Source: Candidatus Wallbacteria bacterium (GTDB taxonomy: Bacteria > Muiribacteriota > JAQTZZ01). From it: 10,067 nt of DNA. Under the pieces are notes generated by a model, which saw only the letters and a program-made list of their open reading frames with translations, was not told the origin of the DNA and did no database searches. The stretch is taken from contig JAQTRI010000103.1 in assembly GCA_028711905.1 (NCBI GenBank), positions 1 through 10,067 of the forward strand, written 5' to 3'. Position numbers and translations under genes: made by a program. Below, in pieces: positions 1 through 6,367 of this stretch. Position 1 is the stretch's first letter, and each line of letters opens with the position of its first letter.

Positions 1-177
1 CAAAGACCGGTTCAGCTGATCTTCAAAAGAAACATCCTTCAGTTTATAGCCCGGAGTGTTGACATTAGCTATGTTCTGAGTAATCACCTGATGCCTGAGA
101 GCAGCGACATCCAGGCCTTTTTCCAGCACGACCTGCGTGTCATCACCAAAAATCTGATCAAGATAGAAATTGATCAT
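1..177 (-). CDS. flgB: Flagellar basal-body rod protein FlgB, N-terminal part (cut by window edge)
   Basis: FlgB forms the proximal rod of the flagellar basal body in the periplasm. The reverse strand reads 59 codons from an ATG at 177-175 and stays open to the window edge. The protein begins MINFYLDQIF, and residues 37-45 are ANVNTPGYK, the signature of the flagellar rod/hook N-terminal domain; the preceding LRHQVITQN (28-36) matches the helix that opens FlgB proteins. The short lead before the motif and the phrase DVAALRHQ favour FlgB over FlgC, FlgF or FlgG. GGGGAG at 194-189 lies about 11 bases before the ATG and supports this start. The gene is transcribed away from the secretion/pilus operon, with 163 bases between the two start codons, and probably continues into a flagellar operon off the left edge. 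Only the N-terminus is visible, so completeness cannot be judged. Confidence 0.9.
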   Translation of the reverse strand, partial: MINFYLDQIFGDDTQVVLEKGLDVAALRHQVITQNIANVNTPGYKLKDVSFEDQLNRSL

Positions 178-200
178 GTCTGTTCGTTCTCCCCATGACT

Positions 201-227
201 GTTTCGGCAGTATCTCCCTGAAGTTGA
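201..227 (-). promoter_or_regulatory. Possible sigma-28-like promoter for flgB
   Basis: On the minus strand a TCAA (227-224) is followed by 15 bases and then GCCGAAAC (208-201). The sigma-28 (FliA) consensus is TAAA-N15-GCCGATAA, so the match is 3 of 4 and 6 of 8 with the exact spacing. A transcript would start near 194, immediately at the Shine-Dalgarno site of flgB, leaving very little leader. flgB is usually an early or middle flagellar gene, controlled by other factors in enterobacteria, so this is only a candidate. Confidence 0.3.
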
Positions 228-305
228 GCAGCAAAAACCACATACCGCCGACCACGATCCGGGAAAGCCCCCTTTTTTGTCCACCACGAAAACGGTACCC
301 GGTGC

Positions 306-332
306 TAAGTTAACCATCTGTCGGACCGATAA
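306..332 (+). promoter_or_regulatory. Sigma-28 (FliA)-like promoter of the secretion/pilus operon
   Basis: TAAG (306-309), 15 bases, then ACCGATAA (325-332) matches the sigma-28 consensus TAAA-N15-GCCGATAA at 3 of 4 and 7 of 8 positions with exact spacing. The start codon at 341 lies only 8 bases after the -10 box, so transcription would begin at about 339-341 and the mRNA would have no leader. This agrees with the absence of any Shine-Dalgarno sequence before that ATG. I found no convincing sigma-70 promoter facing right in 178-340. The element is directly visible; its use by a flagellar sigma factor is inference. Confidence 0.5.
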
Positions 333-340
333 ATTCCTTG

Positions 341-1768
341 ATGAGACGCCTTTTTTCATCTTCTCAGGTAGCTGTGGAGATTTCCTCCTCTTCAATCAAG
401 GTTGTGCGGGTGGATTTCACCTCGCGTCTTCCCAGAATAACCCGCGCTTCTATTTATGCTCTTGCGGAAAACAATCGTGCCGGAGTAACAAGCGCTCTGC
501 GCAGGGTCAGGAATGAATTTGACTGCACCAGAGTCATTGCAGGGGTTCTGGGCCGCGAAGTAAATGTAAAAAACTTTCTCTTCCCGCACATGGAAAAACC
601 TGAACTACGCAAAGCCCTGCACTGGAAAATCGCAGAAAGTCTATCAAAATCAGCGGCAGATTATGTTCTGAACATCTCCTCACCGACCGATACCGAGACC
701 GATTCAACAGGCGTGAAAAAACTGGTCGTAGTCATCGCCGTTCTCAAACAGCACCTGAACGATTTGACCGCTATTTTCCGCGAATCAGGGCTGGAAGTCG
801 ATTTCATCGAAGCACAAGTGAGAGCGCTTTTGAATCTGGCTCTTTTCAACAAACAACTGGACAAAATCAAACCAGTGGGAATTCTCGATATTGGTGTTTC
901 CACCTCCAATCTATCCGTGTATGAAAACGGGATCGTCAAATACGCCCGTGATTTTCCGTACGGGGCAGACAGCCGGACAGATTCATCCGCATTCGGCGGA
1001 CGCATCAGCAGGCAAATCACAGAATCAATGGAATTTTACCGGAAAATGTTCGGTGTCAAGCCATTGCAGAAGCTTCTCCTGACCGGTGGCGGATCGATTC
1101 GAACCGACATTTTCGAGTCCATCTCCTCCGGACTCGACTTTCCGGTTGAAGAACTCAAGATTCTTCCGTCAGCTCCTGGTGTCATCCCGGAAGGCTCGCA
1201 TCCGGTTTTTGCTGTTGCTGCCGGGCTGGCTGTGACAGCGAGAAAGAACGCTCTGTTCGTATCATCATCGGTCGGCACGAAATTCTTTATTCTCTTACGG
1301 TCTCAACACGAATTGACAACTGTTGCGGTTTTGGCATCATTGATCGCAGCACATCTGATTTTCTTTCTTTTAGCCGGCGCTGGTTCAAGCGTTCGCTGTG
1401 CAATACTGCAAAGTAAAATCCGCTCCCTTGAATCCACATATTCCAGAATCCATGAAGTCGAAACAGCCGTCAAAAAAAACCGGGTGGACACTGCCGGTCT
1501 GCTACAACTGGAAAAGAGAAAAATTCACTGGGGAGACACTCTCCTCCACTTGAGCAACAGCCTTCCTGAGGGAGTCCAGATCACATCAATACTGCAAAAT
1601 GAAGGCGGGATCGCGCTGAACGGAAAAGCGGTCGAATTCAGAATGGTGACGGAGCTGATGGATGCACTGGAAAATGCGCCCGGCATCAGCTCAAATAAGC
1701 TGTCCGAGGCCAAGATCGGCCCGGATGGGCAAGTCGCTTTTCGCTTGCAGTCAAGGAGCAAACCATGA
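341..1768 (+). CDS. PilM-PilN fusion protein (GspL-like inner-membrane assembly protein)
   Basis: This 475-residue protein joins two parts that are separate in most type IV pilus systems. Residues 8-300 are an actin-like PilM domain: the first phosphate loop is VAVEISSSSIKVV (10-22), the second is GILDIGVSTSN (180-190), and the adenosine loop is LLLTGGGS (245-252). A membrane segment spans about 326-346. A helical stretch (350-395) leads to a PilN-type ferredoxin-like domain with LSNSLPEGVQITSI (404-417) and ALNGKAVEF (425-433). The result has GspL topology: cytoplasmic actin-like domain, one membrane span, periplasmic domain. Known PilM binds nucleotide and the N-terminal tail of PilN; here the two are covalently linked. 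ATG 341 is preferred over the TTG at 338 and has no Shine-Dalgarno site. The stop overlaps the next start. PilM-PilN identity is secure; 'GspL' is an equally fair label. Confidence 0.88.
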   Translation: MRRLFSSSQVAVEISSSSIKVVRVDFTSRLPRITRASIYALAENNRAGVTSALRRVRNEFDCTRVIAGVLGREVNVKNFLFPHMEKPELRKALHWKIAESLSKSAADYVLNISSPTDTETDSTGVKKLVVVIAVLKQHLNDLTAIFRESGLEVDFIEAQVRALLNLALFNKQLDKIKPVGILDIGVSTSNLSVYENGIVKYARDFPYGADSRTDSSAFGGRISRQITESMEFYRKMFGVKPLQKLLLTGGGSIRTDIFESISSGLDFPVEELKILPSAPGVIPEGSHPVFAVAAGLAVTARKNALFVSSSVGTKFFILLRSQHELTTVAVLASLIAAHLIFFLLAGAGSSVRCAILQSKIRSLESTYSRIHEVETAVKKNRVDTAGLLQLEKRKIHWGDTLLHLSNSLPEGVQITSILQNEGGIALNGKAVEFRMVTELMDALENAPGISSNKLSEAKIGPDGQVAFRLQSRSKP

Positions 1769-2295
1769 TGCCGGGCTGGGAAAAAGAAAAGCACAAAATT
1801 CTTATCGCCGCAGTCCTGCTGGTATTTTTTTACTACTTCCAGATCCGCCCGGAACTGGAAGCCGTTCTCGCCAGACATGGCACGCGTTTTCAATCACTCA
1901 AAGCGGAACTGGCGGCTATGAACAATTCCATTTCCCGCAGCCAGCAGACGCTGATCGAGTACACAAAAACGAGCGCTGAACTGGAAGCTCTGAAAACAGC
2001 CGTTTCCGGCCAGGGAGCTACCAATATCATCAACAGATCTCTCAGTAGTTTTGCCGAGATCTTCGAAGTGAAAATCAGCGACATTTCTTACGATGAACCG
2101 GTCAGGAACGCATCCGTGTCATCTCTGCCTGTGAACATGACTCTTAAGGGCACTTTTTTCCGCATCGGAGACTTTATCAAAAAAACCGAAGAGACCTTTC
2201 CAAATGTGGAATGGACTGTTAAAAATCTGTCTCCCAAGCAATACCCACAGCTCGAAGCACGGCTGGTGCTGAACATCAGGCAGAGGAGCGGTTGA
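1765..2295 (+). CDS. PilO/GspM-like inner-membrane protein
   Basis: A 176-residue bitopic protein. The short cytoplasmic head (about 10 residues) precedes one membrane segment at 11-24, then a charged helical or coiled-coil stretch (about 28-80), then a periplasmic domain (about 84-175) with the alternating strand-helix pattern of PilO. The phrase VNMTLKGTFFRIGDFIKKTE (123-142) corresponds to the PilO segment reading 'l.GsY..ig.Fl..l'. In known systems PilO pairs with PilN through coiled coil and ferredoxin-like folds and sets the register between the ATPase and the secretin. Two ATGs occur in tandem at 1765 and 1768; AAGGAG at 1753-1758 is well placed for either. The first overlaps the stop of the fusion gene by 4 bases, suggesting coupled translation. 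GspM is the type II secretion equivalent and cannot be excluded. Confidence 0.8.
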   Translation: MMPGWEKEKHKILIAAVLLVFFYYFQIRPELEAVLARHGTRFQSLKAELAAMNNSISRSQQTLIEYTKTSAELEALKTAVSGQGATNIINRSLSSFAEIFEVKISDISYDEPVRNASVSSLPVNMTLKGTFFRIGDFIKKTEETFPNVEWTVKNLSPKQYPQLEARLVLNIRQRSG

Positions 2296-2296
2296 C

Positions 2297-2797
2297 ATGC
2301 ACAATTGGTTAGCCTCAATCATTCTGCTGACGATACTTGCCGTAGTGGTTGGGATGCTTGCATTCTTAGCCGTTCCTGATGCAGAAATCCCTTTCATCGC
2401 TGAAATTCCTCCTGCCGGTAATTTTCACGAATCACCTGCAACGGACGACTCACATCCAACCTGGAAAAAAGACATTTTCAAACCCTTTGGTTTCACAACT
2501 CAGCCTGAACCGGATTTCGCACAGATCGCGAAAAAGCCGGTCTCGGATCAGAAAAATGAGGCTGAACAGCCGACCAACTCTCACCGTGCAGGGAAATCCC
2601 AGCAGGAAACCGCTGTCCCTGTGCAGATAACGCTTACAGGCATCCTGACGGGATACAACGAAAACCTTGCCATCGTCAATCGAGAGATAGTCCATGTTGG
2701 GGATTACATTTCCGGAGCCGAAGTAGTGGAAATCTACAACGACAGGATTCTTCTCAACCAAAAAGGAGAGATTCTCGAAATCACTCTTGCAAAATGA
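2297..2797 (+). CDS. PilP/GspC-like periplasmic linker protein
   Basis: A 166-residue protein with one N-terminal membrane segment (about 4-26), a proline- and charge-rich linker (27-105), and a compact C-terminal domain (about 109-166). That domain has the small beta pattern of the PilP/GspC homology region: ITLTGILTGYNENLAIVN (111-128), then HVGDYISGAEVVEIYNDRI (133-151), then LLNQKGEILEITL (152-164). The linker carries KKDIFKPF (57-64), like the 'rDPF.P' stretch before PilP domains. In known systems this domain contacts the N0 domain of the secretin, and the next gene encodes a secretin with N0. PilP is usually a lipoprotein; there is no lipobox cysteine here, so anchoring is by a GspC-type membrane helix. 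AGAGGAG (2282-2288) lies 8 bases before the ATG, which follows the previous stop by one base. Confidence 0.75.
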   Translation: MHNWLASIILLTILAVVVGMLAFLAVPDAEIPFIAEIPPAGNFHESPATDDSHPTWKKDIFKPFGFTTQPEPDFAQIAKKPVSDQKNEAEQPTNSHRAGKSQQETAVPVQITLTGILTGYNENLAIVNREIVHVGDYISGAEVVEIYNDRILLNQKGEILEITLAK

Positions 2798-4044
2798 AAA
2801 AAATTTCGCTGACATTTTTTTTCTTGGCCTTTATCTTTGCGAACACCCACTTCACCGGCCAGCCGGCGAAGCAGCCGCTGATAACGCTCAGGCTGCTGGA
2901 GGCCGAACTGGTTGATGTGATCCGGCTTCTGGCCGAATCAGGGAAGAAGAACATCATTGTGGACGGATCGATCAAGAAAAACATCACCGTTGATTTGCGT
3001 GAAGTCGATTTTGAGAACGCCCTGCGGATGATTCTGGAAGATCAGGGTTATTCCTACCTGAAAGAAGACAACATTTTCCGCGTTGTCCCCATCGAAACCG
3101 TCCCATCAAGCAACCGCCTGAAAAAACAGATCTTCAATCTGGAATTCGCCTCTTCCACATCCATCGCCCCATTAATCAAGTCCTTTCTTTCGTCTGAAGG
3201 GTCAGTGATTCAGGACGATCCTCACAACTCCTTCATCGTCATCGACCGGGAAGAAAACATCATCCAGGTCAGCTCGTTCCTGCTTAAAGTCGACACTCCC
3301 ATACCACAGGTAGCGATCGAGGCAAGGATCATCGAAACAACCATGAGCGAAAAGGACAAGTCTCTCATTACATGGGATTTGATCAAAAACTACACCGGAT
3401 CCTTAGAACAACGCCGCAGCCTTGGATTCATGGGCGTAGATGACGAAGAGAAGTCACCAGGGAGTCTTTACGGCGTAATCGACACTCCCCGTCTTGAGCT
3501 GATTATGGAACGGCTGAAACAGGACTCCCGCGTCCGCTTCGTGTCCTGCCCGAATGTCACAACTCTGAACAATGAAAAAGCCGCTATCGAAGTCACGACC
3601 AGCAAGGTGGTAGGAAAAGAGACTTCGTACCAGCTTGACGAAAAAATCCAGCGTTCCACCAGTGTGTCTCAGCAAGTCGGAATCAAGCTGGAAGTCACCC
3701 CCTGCATCACTAAGAACGATCTGATCACACTCAAGGTCGTTCCATCGATCAGTTCCGCCAACGCTTCCGAGCTGTTTCCGAGCGAAGCCATGGATGTCAC
3801 TGAATCCAAGGCCACAACCACCATTGTGATCCGGAGCGGTGAAACCCTGGTGATCGGTGGCCTGATCAAAAGCGATGAAATGGCGGTAACCAGAAAAATC
3901 CCCTTCTTTTCAGACATTCCGGTGCTGGGAAAGCGACTCTTCACCCAACGCGGCAGAGAACAGGTGAACAAGGAAATGACCATTTTCATAACAGCCAGGA
4001 TCTTGCGCCAGAAAGAACAGAAGATTGAAATCACCAAAAAGTGA
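2794..4044 (+). CDS. Short secretin, outer-membrane channel (GspD/PilQ family)
   Basis: A 416-residue secretin, which would multimerise into the outer-membrane gate. Residues 1-25 are a signal peptide (MKK, then a Phe-rich core) without a lipobox cysteine. Residues about 29-99 form an N0/STN domain (ITLRLLEAELVDVIRLLAES, ending NIFRVVP). Residues about 108-170 are a single KH-like secretin N domain (KKQIFNLEFASSTSIAPLI, then NSFIVIDREENI). The secretin core runs from 171 to about 405, with VAIEARIIET (173-182), SCPNVTTLNNEKAAIEV (251-267), VGIKLEVTPCI (295-305) and the signature SGETLVIGGLI followed by IPFFSDIPVLGKRLF (348-383). GspD and PilQ commonly exceed 600 residues because of extra N domains or AMIN domains, so this one is minimal yet has every core element. 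Its ATG overlaps the previous stop by 4 bases and has no clear Shine-Dalgarno site, implying coupling. No pilotin gene is visible. Confidence 0.93.
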   Translation: MKKISLTFFFLAFIFANTHFTGQPAKQPLITLRLLEAELVDVIRLLAESGKKNIIVDGSIKKNITVDLREVDFENALRMILEDQGYSYLKEDNIFRVVPIETVPSSNRLKKQIFNLEFASSTSIAPLIKSFLSSEGSVIQDDPHNSFIVIDREENIIQVSSFLLKVDTPIPQVAIEARIIETTMSEKDKSLITWDLIKNYTGSLEQRRSLGFMGVDDEEKSPGSLYGVIDTPRLELIMERLKQDSRVRFVSCPNVTTLNNEKAAIEVTTSKVVGKETSYQLDEKIQRSTSVSQQVGIKLEVTPCITKNDLITLKVVPSISSANASELFPSEAMDVTESKATTTIVIRSGETLVIGGLIKSDEMAVTRKIPFFSDIPVLGKRLFTQRGREQVNKEMTIFITARILRQKEQKIEITKK

Positions 4045-4047
4045 GGG
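4043..4047 (+). promoter_or_regulatory. Shine-Dalgarno GAGGG that decides the start of the coiled-coil gene
   Basis: GAGGG lies 8 bases before the ATG at 4056, favouring it over the GTG at 4041, which overlaps the secretin stop but has no upstream site, and over the ATG at 4065. Confidence 0.55.
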
Positions 4048-4055
4048 CCTCCAGA

Positions 4056-4817
4056 ATGGAATTGATGAAAATAACCGATTTTCTTGATCTGACCGGGTGC
4101 AACAAGGATCATCTTCTGACTCTGATCATGGAGTTTTCAGGATACTTTCCGGAACCGGTACCCGCATCGGCACTGGCTGAAGGGTCTTTTCCCAAAGCCG
4201 ATGCCGCAATGCTTTCCATGCTCACCGAACTGAGCGCAGCATGCAGTTGTTCCAATGATCAGTTGCACGCCATCTGCCGCCGCGCAGCAGATTCTCGTTC
4301 CCGCAAACGGCAGATGGTTCCTGCCGGACCGGTCCGCGGAAGCGGCGCGGCCGATCAGATCATGGCCAAGCTCGACCGGTTGCTTCATTACAACCGTGCC
4401 TTGAGGAAGGATTCGGAAAATCTGCAACGCGAAAACGCCAAGATCAGAGAAATGCTTGACACAGTTATCGAGGGTCGGCGGCAACTTGACGAGCGGCTCA
4501 AGGAAAAGGAAGAGCAGAACCGGCTGCAGTCGAAACGGATGACTCAACTGGCCAGCGTTGTGCTGAATCTGAAGCGCGAGAATCAGGATCTCAGATCCTG
4601 TGTAGAAAAAGTGGAAACACGGATGTCCTCCGGGACCCAGCACAAAAGCGCGAACAAGATCGAAGCAAAACTCGCAGAGCTGGAGCAGAAACACAGCAGC
4701 CTGATCAGCCAGCTGCAGAACAGACAGGACAACTGCGGCTCGATACGGGGAGGGATTATCGCCAGGCTGTGGAGATGGTTCAACCAGCCGGTTTATGAAG
4801 ACAATTTTCAGGTATGA
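4056..4817 (+). CDS. Unrecognised protein: MerR-like HTH head, long coiled coil, amphipathic tail
   Basis: I do not recognise this 253-residue protein as a known pilus or secretion component. Residues about 5-75 resemble a MerR-type winged helix-turn-helix: KITDFLDLTGCNKDHLLTLI fits the 'vaellGvs..tLr..' helices, EFSGYFPEPVPAS fits the wing, and ADAAMLSMLTELSAACSCSNDQL fits the 'ed...L..I.eL...g.s...i' helices. A basic linker (75-100) leads to a charged coiled coil (about 101-222) with heptad-like Leu spacing and few helix breakers. The end holds GGIIARLWRWF (232-242), a short amphipathic, Trp-rich, basic segment that could touch membrane. There is no signal peptide or membrane span, so it should be cytoplasmic. 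The layout resembles RacA of Bacillus (MerR-like DNA-binding head, coiled coil, membrane-seeking tail), as an analogy only. It sits between secretin and ATPase genes, so a role in placing or regulating the machine is inferred. Confidence 0.7.
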   Translation: MELMKITDFLDLTGCNKDHLLTLIMEFSGYFPEPVPASALAEGSFPKADAAMLSMLTELSAACSCSNDQLHAICRRAADSRSRKRQMVPAGPVRGSGAADQIMAKLDRLLHYNRALRKDSENLQRENAKIREMLDTVIEGRRQLDERLKEKEEQNRLQSKRMTQLASVVLNLKRENQDLRSCVEKVETRMSSGTQHKSANKIEAKLAELEQKHSSLISQLQNRQDNCGSIRGGIIARLWRWFNQPVYEDNFQV

Positions 4818-4882
4818 GAAAACACGGACCTTTTCTTTGACTGCACGGAAAACAATACTTTCCCCGCGAAAGGACTCCTGCC
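4818..4882 (+). other. 65-base gap before the ATPase gene
   Basis: This is the longest gap between plus-strand genes. It contains AAAGGA (4869-4874), 8 bases before the ATPase ATG, which fixes that start. TTGACT at 4837 looks like a -35 element, but the only AT-rich hexamers after it are 11-13 bases away, too close for a normal promoter. I see no hairpin followed by a T run. Confidence 0.5.
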
Positions 4883-6367
4883 ATGACTGTCATAAAATCC
4901 GTACCTGATAAAAAACATCCGGTTATCGGTCTCAAAAACTTTGTTTTCGACCCGAGCGTTTCCCGCCTTCTCCCGCTGCCGCAAGCGCACCGTTTTAAGG
5001 CTTTGCCGCTTTTTCTCATTGAAGGCCGATTATCGGTAGCAATGACTGATCCGGATAACATCGAACTGCTTGACGAAATAGCACGGATCACCGGCTGCGA
5101 AATAGCGCCGGTGTCGGTCGATGCAGGCGACATCAATAGCTTCATCGCGCGGGCGTATGGCTGCAATAAGGGAGACATCATCACTGATTACAGAAACGAA
5201 ATCCGTGATGAATTCAACAGCATTTCCGTACTCAACCTGCTGCTGGAAAAGGCCGTTTTCCACCTGGCATCGGACCTGCACCTGGAAAAGTCCGGAAAGG
5301 AAGTGCGGATCAGAATGCGCATCGATGGAGCCCTCATCGAAATCAAACCCTATGATACAGCTCTTCACGAGGAAGTGATATCCCGCATCAAGGTGATCTG
5401 CGGCATGGACATCGCAGAGCAGCGCCTGCCCCAGGAGGGTAAATCCATCTGGTCGGGAGGGGGAAAAGAAATCGACCTCAGGATCGTGATTCTACCTTCC
5501 GTTGCAGGAGAAACAGCTGTAATCAGGCTCCTGAATCCTGTGAACATCAGAAAGAACATCGAACATCTCGGTTTTTCAGACAGTTTTACCGCCGGTTACC
5601 GGAAACTTATTGAGAAGCGGCAGGGCATGATTCTGATCTGCGGCCCTACCGGAAGCGGCAAAACCACAACTCTGTACACCACTATCCAGGAACTTGACCT
5701 GTCGGCAAACAAGGCGATCTCGGTCGAAGACCCTTGCGAGTACCGCCTTCAGGAACTGACCCAGCTCGAAGTGAACCGGGATATCGGGTTCGATTACGCC
5801 GCTGGACTCAAAGCCGTGCTGCGCGCCGACCCGGACATTATCATGCTCGGAGAAATCCGTGACCGAGAAACCGCCCATATTGCCCTGGAAGCAGCCATGA
5901 CCGGTCATCTGGTCTTTTCCACACTGCATACGACTTCATCGGTTTCAGCCGTGTACCGCCTGATCGAGATGAACCTGCCGGCGTTCATGATCGTGGACTC
6001 CCTTCTGCTGGTGCTCACGCAGCGCCTGGTACGAAAAAACTGCGAATATTGCCGGACCGAGAGAGAAATTGGGGATCAGGAAAAAATCACGCTCCGGAAT
6101 ATGGGAGTGACTGTTTCAGTGCACTATGAAACTCGCGGGTGTTCGCGTTGCGGAGGCACGGGATTTAACGGCAGAACCGTGCTGTATGAGGCGCTGAACA
6201 TCAATGATGCGGTCAGAAAAATGATCGTCCTGGGAAAAGGGGAGGACGAGATCAGAACGGAAGCCCTGAAAAGCGGCTTCATTCCCATGGGAGCAAATTC
6301 AACCGCGCTGATCGAATCCGGCACGATATCCCTGGCTGAAGTACTTCAGCACCTGAGGGAATCCTGA
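4883..6367 (+). CDS. Assembly ATPase, GspE/PilB family
   Basis: A 494-residue hexameric AAA-like ATPase that powers pilus or pseudopilus assembly from the cytoplasm. Motifs in order: N-terminal GspE-type domain (about 28-94); SDLHLE (130-135), matching the family's SD.H.E; Asp box SVEDPCEY (280-287); Walker A GPTGSGKTTTLY (254-265); Walker B DPDIIMLGEIRD (316-327); His box GHLVFSTLHT (341-350); and a four-cysteine zinc site, C387-x2-C390 and C420-x2-C423, the last followed by GGTGFNGR. The zinc site and the general sequence fit GspE/PilB, not the retraction ATPase PilT. The N-terminal part is short: I do not see the 'RLG..L...G' half of the c-di-GMP-binding MshEN motif, so it may not sense that signal. 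ATG 4883 has AAAGGA 8 bases upstream. The stop overlaps the next ATG by one base (TGATG). Confidence 0.96.
   Translation: MTVIKSVPDKKHPVIGLKNFVFDPSVSRLLPLPQAHRFKALPLFLIEGRLSVAMTDPDNIELLDEIARITGCEIAPVSVDAGDINSFIARAYGCNKGDIITDYRNEIRDEFNSISVLNLLLEKAVFHLASDLHLEKSGKEVRIRMRIDGALIEIKPYDTALHEEVISRIKVICGMDIAEQRLPQEGKSIWSGGGKEIDLRIVILPSVAGETAVIRLLNPVNIRKNIEHLGFSDSFTAGYRKLIEKRQGMILICGPTGSGKTTTLYTTIQELDLSANKAISVEDPCEYRLQELTQLEVNRDIGFDYAAGLKAVLRADPDIIMLGEIRDRETAHIALEAAMTGHLVFSTLHTTSSVSAVYRLIEMNLPAFMIVDSLLLVLTQRLVRKNCEYCRTEREIGDQEKITLRNMGVTVSVHYETRGCSRCGGTGFNGRTVLYEALNINDAVRKMIVLGKGEDEIRTEALKSGFIPMGANSTALIESGTISLAEVLQHLRES

Noticed and set aside
261..279. GGGAAAG / CTTTTTT pairing in the divergent region, terminator-like on the plus strand
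   Set aside because: The stem needs three G-U pairs and has only four Watson-Crick pairs. A terminator here would also serve no visible plus-strand transcript.
178..340. Sigma-54 promoter (GG-N10-GC) for flgB
   Set aside because: The TTGCT near 230 has no GG at the required spacing upstream on the minus strand.
661..1020. Long open frames on the minus strand inside the plus-strand genes, such as this one
   Set aside because: They lie opposite genes with clear family motifs and show no recognisable protein features or ribosome binding sites.
4837..4861. TTGACT followed by AT-rich hexamers, resembling a promoter before the ATPase gene
   Set aside because: The spacing is only 11-13 bases, too short for a sigma-70 promoter, and no alternative -10 box is well placed.
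5024..5031. GCCGATTA, a near match to the sigma-28 -10 box
   Set aside because: It lies inside the ATPase coding sequence and has no TAAA-like element 15 bases upstream.
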